Shown: positions 1 to 6,337 of the stretch, piece by piece
Position numbering within the stretch: position 1 is the stretch's first letter
Layout of the letters: every line of letters begins with the position of its first letter
DNA from: an uncultured Porphyromonadaceae bacterium
GTDB lineage: Bacteria; Bacteroidota; Bacteroidia; Bacteroidales; Muribaculaceae
Assembly (NCBI GenBank): GCA_947166165.1
Contig: CAMVDK010000147.1
Span: 1 to 7,775 of the forward strand
Direction: 5' to 3'
Length of the DNA stretch: 7,775 nucleotides
Position numbers and translations under genes: made by a program
Notes under the pieces: generated by a model
What the model was told of the DNA's origin: nothing
The model's input: the letters and a program-made list of their open reading frames with translations, nothing else
Database searches by the model: none

Positions 1-825
1 AAACACAATCACCTCGCCGCCGCAGCTGGGAAACTTGACGTCGTAGTCGGTGAAGTGGGTCACCTTTTCGGTGGTGCCGGTGCGCGTGTTGTAGGCAAAG
101 ATGTTCATCGTCATGTCGCGGTCGCTGATGTAGAAAATCTCGTCGCCCACCCACATGGGCACAATGTCCTGCGCCACGTTGTTGGTGATGTTCTGCACCT
201 GCTTCGTGGCTGGGTTGTAGATCCAGATGTCGTCGGCCATGCCTCCGCGGTAGTACTTCCAGGTGCGGAACTCGCGGAACACGCGGTTGTAGGCCATTTG
301 TGTGCCGTCGGGCGAGTAGGAGCAGAAACCGCCTTCGGGCAGGGGCATCTGGGTAGGCAGCGAGCCGTCGAGCGGGGCCGTCCACAGCTGCCCGTCGAAG
401 CTGTCGCCCACGCGGTTGCGGTACACGATGCCCTGGCCGTCGGGGGTCCAGGCCATCACGATGTTGTTGGGCCCCATGCGGTCGCCCCAGTCGTCGCGCG
501 GGTTGCTGGCGGTAAAGGTCACACGGCGCGGCTCGCCGCCCTCGGCGGGCATGACGTAGACCTCGGTGTTGCCGTCATACTGCCCGGTGAAGGCCAGCTG
601 GCGGCCGTCGGGCGAGTAGCGCGCGAAGGCTTCGTAGCCGTTGTGCGAGGTCAGTTTCCGAGCGGTGCCTCCGTGAATCGACACCGTGTAGAGGTCGCCG
701 GCATAGCTGAAGGCCACTTCCTGACCGTTGGTGGCCGGGAAGCGCAGCAGGCGGCCCTCGCCAGCGTGGGAGCCGAGCGCCGTGGCAGCCGCAGCAGCCA
801 AGGCTAGAATCATTCTTGTTTTCAT
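1..825 (-). CDS. Tricorn protease homologue, N-terminal part (runs off left edge)
   Basis: Seen: an open frame of 275 codons from ATG at 825 to the window edge. It starts with a signal peptide (Lys-Arg, then an Ala/Leu-rich core, residues 1-22). Beta-propeller repeats follow with the PD40/WD40-like signature SPDG: YSPDGRQLAF (70-79), WTPDGQGIVY (126-135) and YSPDGTQMAY (170-179). YYRGGMADDIWIY (191-203) is a stretch I recall as conserved in Bacteroidetes tricorn-like S41 peptidases. Known: these are periplasmic or exported proteins of roughly 1,000 or more residues. N-terminal propellers gate access to PDZ and C-terminal serine-protease (S41) domains that trim peptides. Only the first propeller is present here; the PDZ and catalytic parts would lie left of the window. 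Another in-frame ATG at 834 would add MIT; 825 is preferred because MKTRMIL is a normal signal-peptide start. The gene is divergent from the calycin-like gene. An isolated TolB-like propeller protein is the main alternative. Confidence 0.85.
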   Translation of the reverse strand, partial: MKTRMILALAAAAATALGSHAGEGRLLRFPATNGQEVAFSYAGDLYTVSIHGGTARKLTSHNGYEAFARYSPDGRQLAFTGQYDGNTEVYVMPAEGGEPRRVTFTASNPRDDWGDRMGPNNIVMAWTPDGQGIVYRNRVGDSFDGQLWTAPLDGSLPTQMPLPEGGFCSYSPDGTQMAYNRVFREFRTWKYYRGGMADDIWIYNPATKQVQNITNNVAQDIVPMWVGDEIFYISDRDMTMNIFAYNTRTGTTEKVTHFTDYDVKFPSCGGEVIVF

Positions 826-864
826 TGTTATCATCGGTTGAGGGTTGTTTTTGGGTTCAGCCGT

Positions 865-872
865 CAAAATTA
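865..872 (-). promoter_or_regulatory. Candidate -7 promoter element for the tricorn-like gene
   Basis: On the minus strand this reads TAATTTTG, matching the Bacteroidetes -7 consensus TAnnTTTG. It lies about 40 bp upstream of the ATG at 825, which predicts a short leader of roughly 35 nt. No good TTTG is present 19-21 bp further upstream, so only half of the promoter is convincing. Confidence 0.4.
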
Positions 873-1041
873 CGAAAAATTGTTGACTTGCATACTATAA
901 AGGTGTGGCTTTATGCATCCACGGCCCGAACAACGCACTTCGAGAAGCGACCATGCGATGGCCCTCCAGCGGCAAATCGACAGCAAAATGCGCCCAATTC
1001 GATAAAGATACCATTTTTTTGACTATTTTATTGGAAGATTA

Positions 1042-1073
1042 TTTGCATAGTTCGATAATAGTTTGTAAATTTG
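1042..1073 (+). promoter_or_regulatory. Bacteroidetes-type promoter for the calycin-like gene
   Basis: TTTG at 1042-1045 is followed by a 20-bp spacer and TAAATTTG at 1066-1073, a full match to the Bacteroidetes TTTG / TAnnTTTG promoter pattern used by the primary sigma factor. Transcription would start near 1078, leaving a leader of about 139 nt before the ATG at 1217. That is long compared with the other promoters in this window. Assignment is by motif and spacing only. Confidence 0.65.
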
Positions 1074-1216
1074 CGGCCGTTGTGCGAAAGGATTGACAAC
1101 CAATTGCGCAAGTTTGCTTTCGGAATACGGCCAATTGTTGCCTTACCGCTCAAGCGATGCTGTATATCACTGACGACAAACCATATTCATGTTTAACTAT
1201 TTAATATTCATTGCTT

Positions 1217-1840
1217 ATGAAGATTCGTATTACTCTCCTGCTCGCTGCTGTGTTGTGCGCAATGAGCACATGGGCCACCGACTACAGCGGAACGATGACG
1301 GTGAAAACCGTTTCCAACCAAATCACGCGTGACGGCAGTCAGCTGCACATCACCCAGAACGACAACGGCACATATAATGCCAGCATGGGTTTCAGCATGT
1401 CGCTGTTGGGCCAGACCGTCAACGTCGACGATGTGGAGTTTGAGGACATGCTCGGCGTGACGTTCAGCGATGGCTACACCACCATCAGCGGCACGAAGTC
1501 GATCAGCCTGCTCGCTATGTCGGGCCTCGACAACATCATCCCCAGCTGGCTCAAGCCCTATCTGGGCAACTCGCTCGACAAGACCGTCCCCATCGCCTTC
1601 AGCGCACGCTTCAACGACCAGTATGCCACGGCGGCGATGAGCTTCAGGCTGGAGCTGAGCATCACCGTGCCCATTTTGGGCAACACGGTGGAGGTGGTGA
1701 ACTCGCCGGTGCTGATTGCCTTCGAGGACATGGACCCCAACGCCGGCAGCGGCTCGGGTGTTGACGGCGACGCCAACGGCGACGGCATTGTCGACATCAA
1801 CGACGTGAACCATGTGGTGAACATCATGCTCGCACAGTGA
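1217..1840 (+). CDS. Exported calycin-like domain protein with C-terminal dockerin-type EF-hand
   Basis: Seen: 207 residues. A signal peptide (1-20, MKIRITLLLAAVLCAMSTWA) is followed by a beta-rich segment starting YSGTMTVKT (23-31). The spacing of turns and the lipocalin-like pattern resemble the calycin-like domain (Pfam Calycin_like) of Bacteroidales exported proteins. After a Gly/Ser linker (176-182), residues 185-196 form a textbook calcium-binding loop: D185, N187, D189-G190, V192, D193, D196. The helix VNHVVNIML follows, as in one half of a type I dockerin. Known: calycin-like domains are small beta-barrels of unknown ligand; single dockerin-type repeats are common C-terminal tails in Bacteroidetes exported proteins. 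Inference: a secreted or surface protein that binds a small ligand, with a Ca-stabilised tail. The ATG at 1217 is chosen over the TTG at 1211 because it starts the signal peptide cleanly. The gene stands alone between its own promoter and terminator. Confidence 0.8.
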   Translation: MKIRITLLLAAVLCAMSTWATDYSGTMTVKTVSNQITRDGSQLHITQNDNGTYNASMGFSMSLLGQTVNVDDVEFEDMLGVTFSDGYTTISGTKSISLLAMSGLDNIIPSWLKPYLGNSLDKTVPIAFSARFNDQYATAAMSFRLELSITVPILGNTVEVVNSPVLIAFEDMDPNAGSGSGVDGDANGDGIVDINDVNHVVNIMLAQ

Positions 1841-1880
1841 GCCATATCGGTGCCGCGAGGCACACCCATTAAAAATCAAT

Positions 1881-1921
1881 TGAGCCTGTCAGGCAGTTCA
1901 GCCCGACAGGCTCAGTCTTTT
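1881..1921 (+). terminator. Intrinsic terminator after the calycin-like gene
   Basis: Stem TGAGCCTGTC (1881-1890) pairs perfectly with GACAGGCTCA (1905-1914). The stem continues across one mismatch with GGC/GCC around the loop AGTTCA, then reaches the T-rich run at 1918-1921. It sits 41 bp after the stop codon. A smaller hairpin with a GNRA-type loop (GTGCC, GCGA, GGCAC; 1850-1863) lies just upstream and may be part of the same 3' end. Confidence 0.85.
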
Positions 1922-1985
1922 CACAGCCGCCCCCCAGCAGGCAAGCACTGCGGCAGCGGTCAACATATGGGATTCAAAAAGCTTG

Positions 1986-2049
1986 AAAATCACAAGTACT
2001 ACTTTGGATTTTCCATCAAAATCACAAGTACTACTTTGGATTTTCCATC
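1986..2049. repeat. Two exact tandem copies of a 32-bp near-palindromic unit
   Basis: Copy 1 is 1986-2017 and copy 2 is 2018-2049; they are identical over all 32 bp. Each unit contains a 27-bp imperfect palindrome: left arm AAAATCACAAGTA, central C, right arm TACTTTGGATTTT (11 of 13 positions pair), then a 5-bp connector CCATC. The right arm of copy 1 can also pair with the left arm of copy 2 (perfect GATTTT/AAAATC around CCATC), so alternative hairpins are possible. The pair lies between the calycin-like terminator and the LRR gene, 60 bp before the latter's ATG. The TACTTTG in each unit is close to, but not, a -7 box. It could be a dimeric regulator site, a dispersed palindromic element, or a recent tandem duplication. 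Confidence 0.85.
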
Positions 2050-2109
2050 AGAATTGAATAAAAACATAAGCGCAGCCCCTCGGTGCCACATGAATTAAAA
2101 CGAACAACG

Positions 2110-2484
2110 ATGAAACGAATCTTACTCATTGCCGCCATGGCATTGCTGGCCACCGCAGCCCGCTCGGCCACCGACCGTGTGGTCGTGGATGGCGTGGTGT
2201 ACGAGTGGCAAAGCGCTAACAATCAGTATGGCTACGTGGCCACCGGCTGGGACGAGGAAACGCCCATCCAGTCGCTGCACATCCACGGCCAGGTGGGCGA
2301 CGGCTTCGATGTGCTGGGCATCGCCGCAAGGGCGTTTGAGGACAACCACGACATTATCTACGTCAAGATTGACGAGGGAGTGACCTATATCGGTCAGAAT
2401 GCCTTCGACCGCTGCACCAGCCTCGAAGTGGCCGTTCTGCCCGAGGGCCTGACGACCATCGAGGAGGAGGCCTTTGCGTTCTGA
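2110..2484 (+). CDS. Short exported leucine-rich-repeat (BspA-like) protein, probably truncated by frameshift
   Basis: Seen: 124 residues from ATG at 2110. A signal peptide (MKRILLIAAMALLATAARS, 1-19) leads into a short beta segment (VVVDGVVYEW, 24-33). Two LRR_5 / BspA-type repeats follow: one around GIAARAFEDNHDIIYVKIDE (70-89), the next VTYIGQNAFDRCTSLEVAVL (91-110), and the start of another at PEGLTTIEEEAFAF before TGA. Known: BspA-like LRR proteins are secreted or surface adhesins, usually several hundred residues with many repeats and a C-terminal tail. Ending in the middle of a repeat is abnormal. Plus-strand sequence after the TGA still encodes a family-like C-terminus in the +1 frame (see 2485-2740). 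The start at 2110 is preferred over 2083 because the signal peptide begins there. No clear promoter is visible; the 32-bp repeats lie upstream. A short protein may still be made. Confidence 0.7.
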   Translation: MKRILLIAAMALLATAARSATDRVVVDGVVYEWQSANNQYGYVATGWDEETPIQSLHIHGQVGDGFDVLGIAARAFEDNHDIIYVKIDEGVTYIGQNAFDRCTSLEVAVLPEGLTTIEEEAFAF

Positions 2485-2740
2485 GGCCACTCCGGGAGGG
2501 CTGTGGCGGGCCGCCGACAGCTTTGAGCCTTATGCCGAAGGCGGGGTGAGCGCCGAGTTGGTGGTGATGCCGCTGCTGCTCCCGAGCGACCCGGTCATCA
2601 CCGGCATCGCCGAGGTGGCAGCGCAGCGCCGGGTGGCCGATGGCCGCTGGTTCGGCATCGACGGCCGATGCCTGGGCAACAGCCGTCCCGCCGAGCCCGG
2701 ATGCTACATTCACCAGGGCTGGAAAGTGATGGTGCGCTGA
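2485..2740 (+). pseudogene. Out-of-frame C-terminal remnant of the BspA-like LRR gene
   Basis: This stretch is open in the +1 frame relative to the upstream LRR protein (that frame is already open from 2474) and ends with TGA at 2738-2740. Its translation resembles the usual end of Bacteroidales LRR proteins. SEATPGGLW and then SFEPYAEGG recall the segment following the last LRR (A-T-P-P ... SF-x-Y). AELVV recalls the LYVP strand. VITGIAEV, then WFGIDGR and PGCYIHQGWKVMVR recall the common tail of form YNLQGR ... GIYI-x-GRKV. The part between AELVV and ITGI is shorter than usual. No separate ATG with a signal peptide is present, so I read it as the detached 3' part of the same gene. The alternatives are a sequencing indel near 2474-2484 or recoding at the TTC-TGA junction. 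Confidence 0.6.
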
Positions 2741-2753
2741 GGCCGACGAAGGG

Positions 2754-4217
2754 TCAGGATTCGGTGGCGGGCAGGTAGTTGATCAGGTACACCTGCCTGC
2801 GCGCCCGCGTCATGGCGGTGTAGAGCCAGCGGTAGTAGTCGAGCGTGGTGGTGGCTTCGGGGGCGATGCCGCCCATGTCGACGAACACGTTGCTCCACTG
2901 GCCGCCTTGCGCCTTGTGGCAGGTGACGGCATAGGCATACTTCACCTGCAGGGCATTGAAGTAGGGGTGCAGCTTGAGTTGCTTGAAGCGCTCGCGGCGG
3001 TCGCCGGTGAGTTCTTCCCACACCTCGCGGTAGAGCCGCTCGTTCTGTTCGCGCGTCAGCGCCGGTGTGTCGCTGAGCAGGCAGTCGAGCACCACCTTCA
3101 CGTCCATCTCCAGCTCGCCATGGTCGGGCAGGACCACGGTGGCGTTGACAAACCGCAGTCCGTAGGCGTGCTCCACCTCGCCGTGCAGCCGCCTCACGCG
3201 GAGCACGTCGCCGTTGGCGATGAAGTCCAGCTCGTCGTAGTCGTCGGCCCAGAGGTAGTTGTTCTTGGCCACGATGAGGATGTCGCCCCCGCCCAGCTCC
3301 TCCTCGCGGTAGAGGATGCGGTTGCGTATGCCGGTGTTGAAGAGCGTGGCGCGGCGGTTGCTGCGGGTGATGACGATGGTCTGCTCCAGGCCGTCGCTGC
3401 TGTAGCAGTCGTCGAGCTGCTCCATGAGGAACTCGCCGCCCACGGCCCGGATGTCGGGAAAGTCGGTCACGTTGAGCTCGGGAGTGGTGAGCACGCCTTC
3501 CTCCATGGTTTGCCTGAGCTGGGTGGCGTTGTGCAGGATGCCGCTCTCGCTGGCCTGCCGGGCGATTTGCCGCAGCGTCATGCCGTACACGGTTAGGCCG
3601 TAGCCCTGCAGCCGGTCAATGCTCAGCGCCGGGCTGTCGGTGCTGCCCACCGGGGGCAGCTGCGCCGGGTCGCCCATGAGCAGCAGCCGGCATCCCTGCC
3701 CGTTGTAGGCATAGGCCACCAGGTCGTCGAGCAGGCGGCCACTGCCGAACACCGCCGCCCCGCCGTCGGCGCCGTTGGCAATCATCGACGCCTCGTCGAC
3801 CACCAGCAGCGTGTGCTGCAAGCGGTTCTCGGCCAGCATGAAGGCGTCGGAGCCATAGCTGTGCTGCCGGTAGATTTTGCGGTGGATGGTGAAGGCCGGG
3901 TGGTGGCTGTAGTCGGCCAGGATGTGGGCCGCCCGTCCCGTGGGGGCCATGAGCACGCAGTGGCGCTGCATGGCCTGCATGGCTCTGACCAGTGCGCCCA
4001 CCACGGAGGTCTTGCCCGTGCCGGCGTAGCCCGTGAGCAGAAACACGCCGCGCTCGGGCGAGTGGAGCACAAAGTGGGCCAGCGCCACGATGAGCAGCAG
4101 TTGCTCCTCGGTGGGGTCGAACGGCAGCTGCTCCATCACCGCCAGGGCAAAGGCGCGCACGCGCTCATCGCTGCGGCCCAGCACAGCATTGGGGGTGGAA
4201 GGCTCTTGCGGAGGCAT
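2754..4217 (-). CDS. SF1B DNA helicase, RecD2/Dda-like AAA ATPase
   Basis: Seen: 487 residues with a full SF1 helicase motif set in order. Q-motif region FDPTEEQ (33-39); Walker A GYAGTGKTS (63-71); motif Ia APTGRAA (91-97); Walker B VVDEAS (139-144); motif III LLMGDPAQLPPVG (179-191); motif IV ITRSN (283-287); motif V region TCHKAQGGQW (432-441); motif VI YTAMTRARRQVYLI (466-479). Known: this matches UvrD_C_2-containing 5'-3' helicases of the RecD2/Dda type, which unwind DNA in repair or replication restart. Unlike long RecD2 proteins (about 700 residues or more) there is no extended N-terminal helix-hairpin-helix region, and no RecB or RecC gene is adjacent. It therefore looks like the compact stand-alone form common in Bacteroidetes. 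It is cytoplasmic. It lies 110 bp downstream of the OmpA-type lipoprotein gene on the same strand, with the CTAG array in between and no recognisable promoter, and converges on the LRR locus with a 13-bp gap. Confidence 0.9.
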   Translation of the reverse strand: MPPQEPSTPNAVLGRSDERVRAFALAVMEQLPFDPTEEQLLLIVALAHFVLHSPERGVFLLTGYAGTGKTSVVGALVRAMQAMQRHCVLMAPTGRAAHILADYSHHPAFTIHRKIYRQHSYGSDAFMLAENRLQHTLLVVDEASMIANGADGGAAVFGSGRLLDDLVAYAYNGQGCRLLLMGDPAQLPPVGSTDSPALSIDRLQGYGLTVYGMTLRQIARQASESGILHNATQLRQTMEEGVLTTPELNVTDFPDIRAVGGEFLMEQLDDCYSSDGLEQTIVITRSNRRATLFNTGIRNRILYREEELGGGDILIVAKNNYLWADDYDELDFIANGDVLRVRRLHGEVEHAYGLRFVNATVVLPDHGELEMDVKVVLDCLLSDTPALTREQNERLYREVWEELTGDRRERFKQLKLHPYFNALQVKYAYAVTCHKAQGGQWSNVFVDMGGIAPEATTTLDYYRWLYTAMTRARRQVYLINYLPATES

Positions 4218-4244
4218 GGCGGAGGAGCTTTTTCTCTGGTTTTT

Positions 4245-4336
4245 CTAGTTCAACTAGTTTTTTCTAGTTTCAACTAGTTTCTCTAGTTCAACTAGTTCAA
4301 CTAGTTTCTCTAGTTCAACTAGCGTCTCTAGTACAT
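4245..4336. repeat. Ten-unit CTAG-based 9-bp tandem array
   Basis: Consecutive plus-strand units start at 4245, 4254, 4264, 4274, 4283, 4292, 4301, 4310, 4319 and 4328. Eight are 9 bp and two (4254, 4264) are 10 bp. All start with CTAG; the two common forms are CTAGTTCAA and CTAGTTTCT. Adjacent units create the palindrome CTAGTT-C-AACTAG several times. The last unit overlaps the Met-Tyr-stop codons of the minus-strand lipoprotein gene. Read on that strand, the 9-bp period keeps TAG in the same frame at 4330, 4321, 4312, 4303, 4294, 4285 and 4276. The array fills most of the spacer before the helicase gene. Function unknown; it could change length by replication slippage. Confidence 0.9.
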
Positions 4337-6307
4337 GTCATAGCTGGTGCTGATCACCTGGAACTCGGTGCGGCGGTTCACCTGGTCGGCGGCGGCCTTG
4401 TCCTCGTCGCTGAGCTTGTCGATAAACTCCTCGTTGAGCACGTCGCCCTCGTGGAACTGCGGGTAGAGCTTCTCGATGCGCTTGGTGACGGTCTTGGGGC
4501 GCGACTTGCCGTAGCCCTGCGGCTTGAGGCGGTCGCGGGCTATGCCGTTCTTGATCAGGTAGTCCACCACGCTCTGGGCGCGACGCTCGCTGAGCGCGTT
4601 GTTGTAGCGGTCGCTGCCTATGCGGTCGGTGTGGGCGGCCATCTCGATGATGATGTGCGGGTTGTCCTTCATCACCTGCACCATCTCGTCGAGCGCCTGC
4701 TTCGACTCGTCGCGCAGCGAGGCCTTGTCGTAGTCGTAGAAGATGTTCTCAATCACCTGAGGCTTGTTCATGGCGGCCAGGATGAAGTCGACGTTGTATT
4801 CGGCGTCGGCCTCCTCGATGTCGCTCTCAAACTCCTGCTTGCTGTTCAGATAGCCGTCGGCGCCGGCGAGCATCACGTAGCTCACCCCGCGCTGAAGGTC
4901 GAAGCGGAACGAGCCGTCGGGCTTGGCCACCGACTTCTGGTTGCTGCCGTCGTCGCCCACGATGCGGATGATGGCGTTGGGCACCGGCTCGTCGTCCTTG
5001 TCGAGCACAAAGCCGCTGATCCACACCTTGAGCTCGGGCTTCTCGAACGAGAAGATGTGGTCGTAGCCGCGCGCGTCGCCGCGGTTGCTCGAAAAGTAGC
5101 CGCTCTCGCCCTTGCCGTAGGTGATGCCGAAGTCGTCGAAGGGCGAGTTCATGGGCGAGCCCATGTTCTCGATATACCACTTTCCGCTGGGCTGCAGCAC
5201 GGCCTTGTAGAGGTCGAGCCCGCCCATGCCCGGATGGCCGTCGCTGGCAAAGTAGAGGATGCTGTCGGTGCGGCAATAGGGGAAGCGCTCGTCGCCCGGG
5301 GTGTTGATTTGCTCGCCCAGGTTCTGAAGGGTGCCGTGCTTGTCCTTGATGTTGATGCGCCACAGGTCCTTGCCGCCCTGCCCGCCGGGCATGTCGCTCG
5401 AGAAGTAGAGCCACGCGCCGTCGGCGCTCACGGCCGGGTCGCAGTAGGCGCTCAGCGTGTCGGCGGTGATTTCAAACTTCTGCGCCGCGCTCCACTTGGC
5501 CTCGCTGCGGCTGCTGGTGTAGATGTCGATGCTGCTGGGGGCGTTCTTGCGGATGGCCTTGGCCAGATACATGGTGGTGCCGTCGGGCGTGAAGGCGGTC
5601 ATCCCCTCGTCCCACTCGGTGTTGAGCTCGCCCTCCACCGGGGCCGGGCGGCTCCACTTGCCCTTGTCGTCGATTTTGCTGAAGAACACGTCGCTCTTCT
5701 TCGTGCCCGTGATTTCGCTCCTGGCGTCGCCCGTGGCCTGCTCGCGGCTGCTGGTGAAGTAAAGCTGGTCGGCCTCGGCACCCAGAAACATCGGCGCGAA
5801 GTCGGCCCGCCGCGAGTTGAACAGCTTGGCCTGCTTCACGATGTAGCGCGAGCCTTCGCGCTTCCACTCCGGGGCCAGCTGGCAGCCGCGGATGCCGATT
5901 TGCGACTGGTAGTGGTCGGGCACATACTCGAGGAAGGCGTTGTAGTTTTCGATGGCTTCGGCATAGCGCCCCTCGTGCTGCTGCGCCTCGGCCAGATAGA
6001 AGAGCGCCATCGAGTCCTCATACTCGTAGCGGATGGCGTTCTGAAACGCCGCGCTGGCCCTGGAGCTCTGCCCCAGTTTGCGGTAGCACAGCCCCATCAT
6101 GTAGGCCACCTCGCCGCGCAGCCAGCGGTCTTCGCGCTTGGTGAGCTTGTTGTACACCTTGCGGTAGATCACCGCCGCGTCGTTGTATTCGCCACGGTCG
6201 TAGGCCTCGTCGGCATCGGTAAGCTTGGCACCCTTGCAGCCGATGGCACCAAGCGCGAGGGCCCCCAGCAGCGCGGCCACTATGATGTGTAGCAGTGTTC
6301 GATTCAT
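4328..6307 (-). CDS. PorE-like outer-membrane lipoprotein: TPR, PD40 propeller, CRD-like and OmpA domains
   Basis: Seen: 659 residues. A lipoprotein signal peptide ends in AIGC, giving lipidated Cys24. TPR-like helices with EAYDRGEYNDAAVIY (34-48) and YLAEAQQHEGRYAEAIENY (104-122). A PD40-type propeller (about 168-420) with FTPDGTTMYLA (239-249), SADGAWLYFSSD (294-305) and LYFASDGHPGMGGLDLY (351-367). A carboxypeptidase-regulatory-like beta domain (428-490). An OmpA C-terminal domain (520-655) in which D561 and R576 stand 15 residues apart, as in the peptidoglycan (diaminopimelate)-binding pair. Known: Porphyromonas gingivalis PorE (PG1058), a type IX secretion component, has this same order, but the architecture is also widespread in Bacteroidetes. 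Inference: an envelope scaffold anchored in the outer membrane and gripping peptidoglycan. A T9SS role is not shown here. ATG 6307 is preferred over in-frame ATG 6337, which would add ten residues before the signal peptide. It lies 30 bp behind DUF4491, so it is probably co-transcribed. Confidence 0.88.
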   Translation of the reverse strand: MNRTLLHIIVAALLGALALGAIGCKGAKLTDADEAYDRGEYNDAAVIYRKVYNKLTKREDRWLRGEVAYMMGLCYRKLGQSSRASAAFQNAIRYEYEDSMALFYLAEAQQHEGRYAEAIENYNAFLEYVPDHYQSQIGIRGCQLAPEWKREGSRYIVKQAKLFNSRRADFAPMFLGAEADQLYFTSSREQATGDARSEITGTKKSDVFFSKIDDKGKWSRPAPVEGELNTEWDEGMTAFTPDGTTMYLAKAIRKNAPSSIDIYTSSRSEAKWSAAQKFEITADTLSAYCDPAVSADGAWLYFSSDMPGGQGGKDLWRINIKDKHGTLQNLGEQINTPGDERFPYCRTDSILYFASDGHPGMGGLDLYKAVLQPSGKWYIENMGSPMNSPFDDFGITYGKGESGYFSSNRGDARGYDHIFSFEKPELKVWISGFVLDKDDEPVPNAIIRIVGDDGSNQKSVAKPDGSFRFDLQRGVSYVMLAGADGYLNSKQEFESDIEEADAEYNVDFILAAMNKPQVIENIFYDYDKASLRDESKQALDEMVQVMKDNPHIIIEMAAHTDRIGSDRYNNALSERRAQSVVDYLIKNGIARDRLKPQGYGKSRPKTVTKRIEKLYPQFHEGDVLNEEFIDKLSDEDKAAADQVNRRTEFQVISTSYDMY

Positions 6308-6337
6308 AACAATTAATAAAACGCAGGCCACCCGCAT

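Larger units (their letters stand above)
826..1216. other. Divergent intergenic region (391 bp) without a supported gene
   Basis: This separates the minus-strand tricorn-like gene from the plus-strand calycin-like gene. It holds the candidate -7 box at 865-872 and the promoter at 1042-1073. From about 1078 to 1216 it is probably the untranslated leader of the calycin-like mRNA. That leader can form a small long-range pairing (CGAAAG at 1085-1090 with CTTTCG at 1117-1122) and contains the palindrome TTGCGCAA (1104-1111). The stretch 905-1000 is more GC-rich than its flanks, but short open frames there have no recognisable protein features. I see no RNA gene. Confidence 0.5.

Noticed and set aside
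55..807. 250-codon open frame on the plus strand
   Set aside because: Antisense shadow of the tricorn-like gene, whose minus-strand product has clear propeller motifs.
816..1096. Small open frames in the divergent intergenic region
   Set aside because: They overlap promoter elements, have no signal or domain features, and composition is non-coding.
2031..2038. -7 promoter box inside the 32-bp repeat
   Set aside because: It reads CTACTTTG, missing the TA at the required spacing, and no TTTG lies 19-21 bp upstream.
1986..2049. Minimal CRISPR array
   Set aside because: The two 32-bp units abut with no unique spacer between them, there is no third unit, and no cas gene is nearby.
2907..3596. 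229-codon open frame on the plus strand
   Set aside because: Antisense to the helicase motifs; low-complexity His/Val/Ala composition.
4451..6292. 613-codon open frame on the plus strand
   Set aside because: It is antisense to the OmpA-type lipoprotein gene, rich in Val/Ala/His/Leu as expected for the complement of GC-rich coding DNA, and has no domain pattern or signal.
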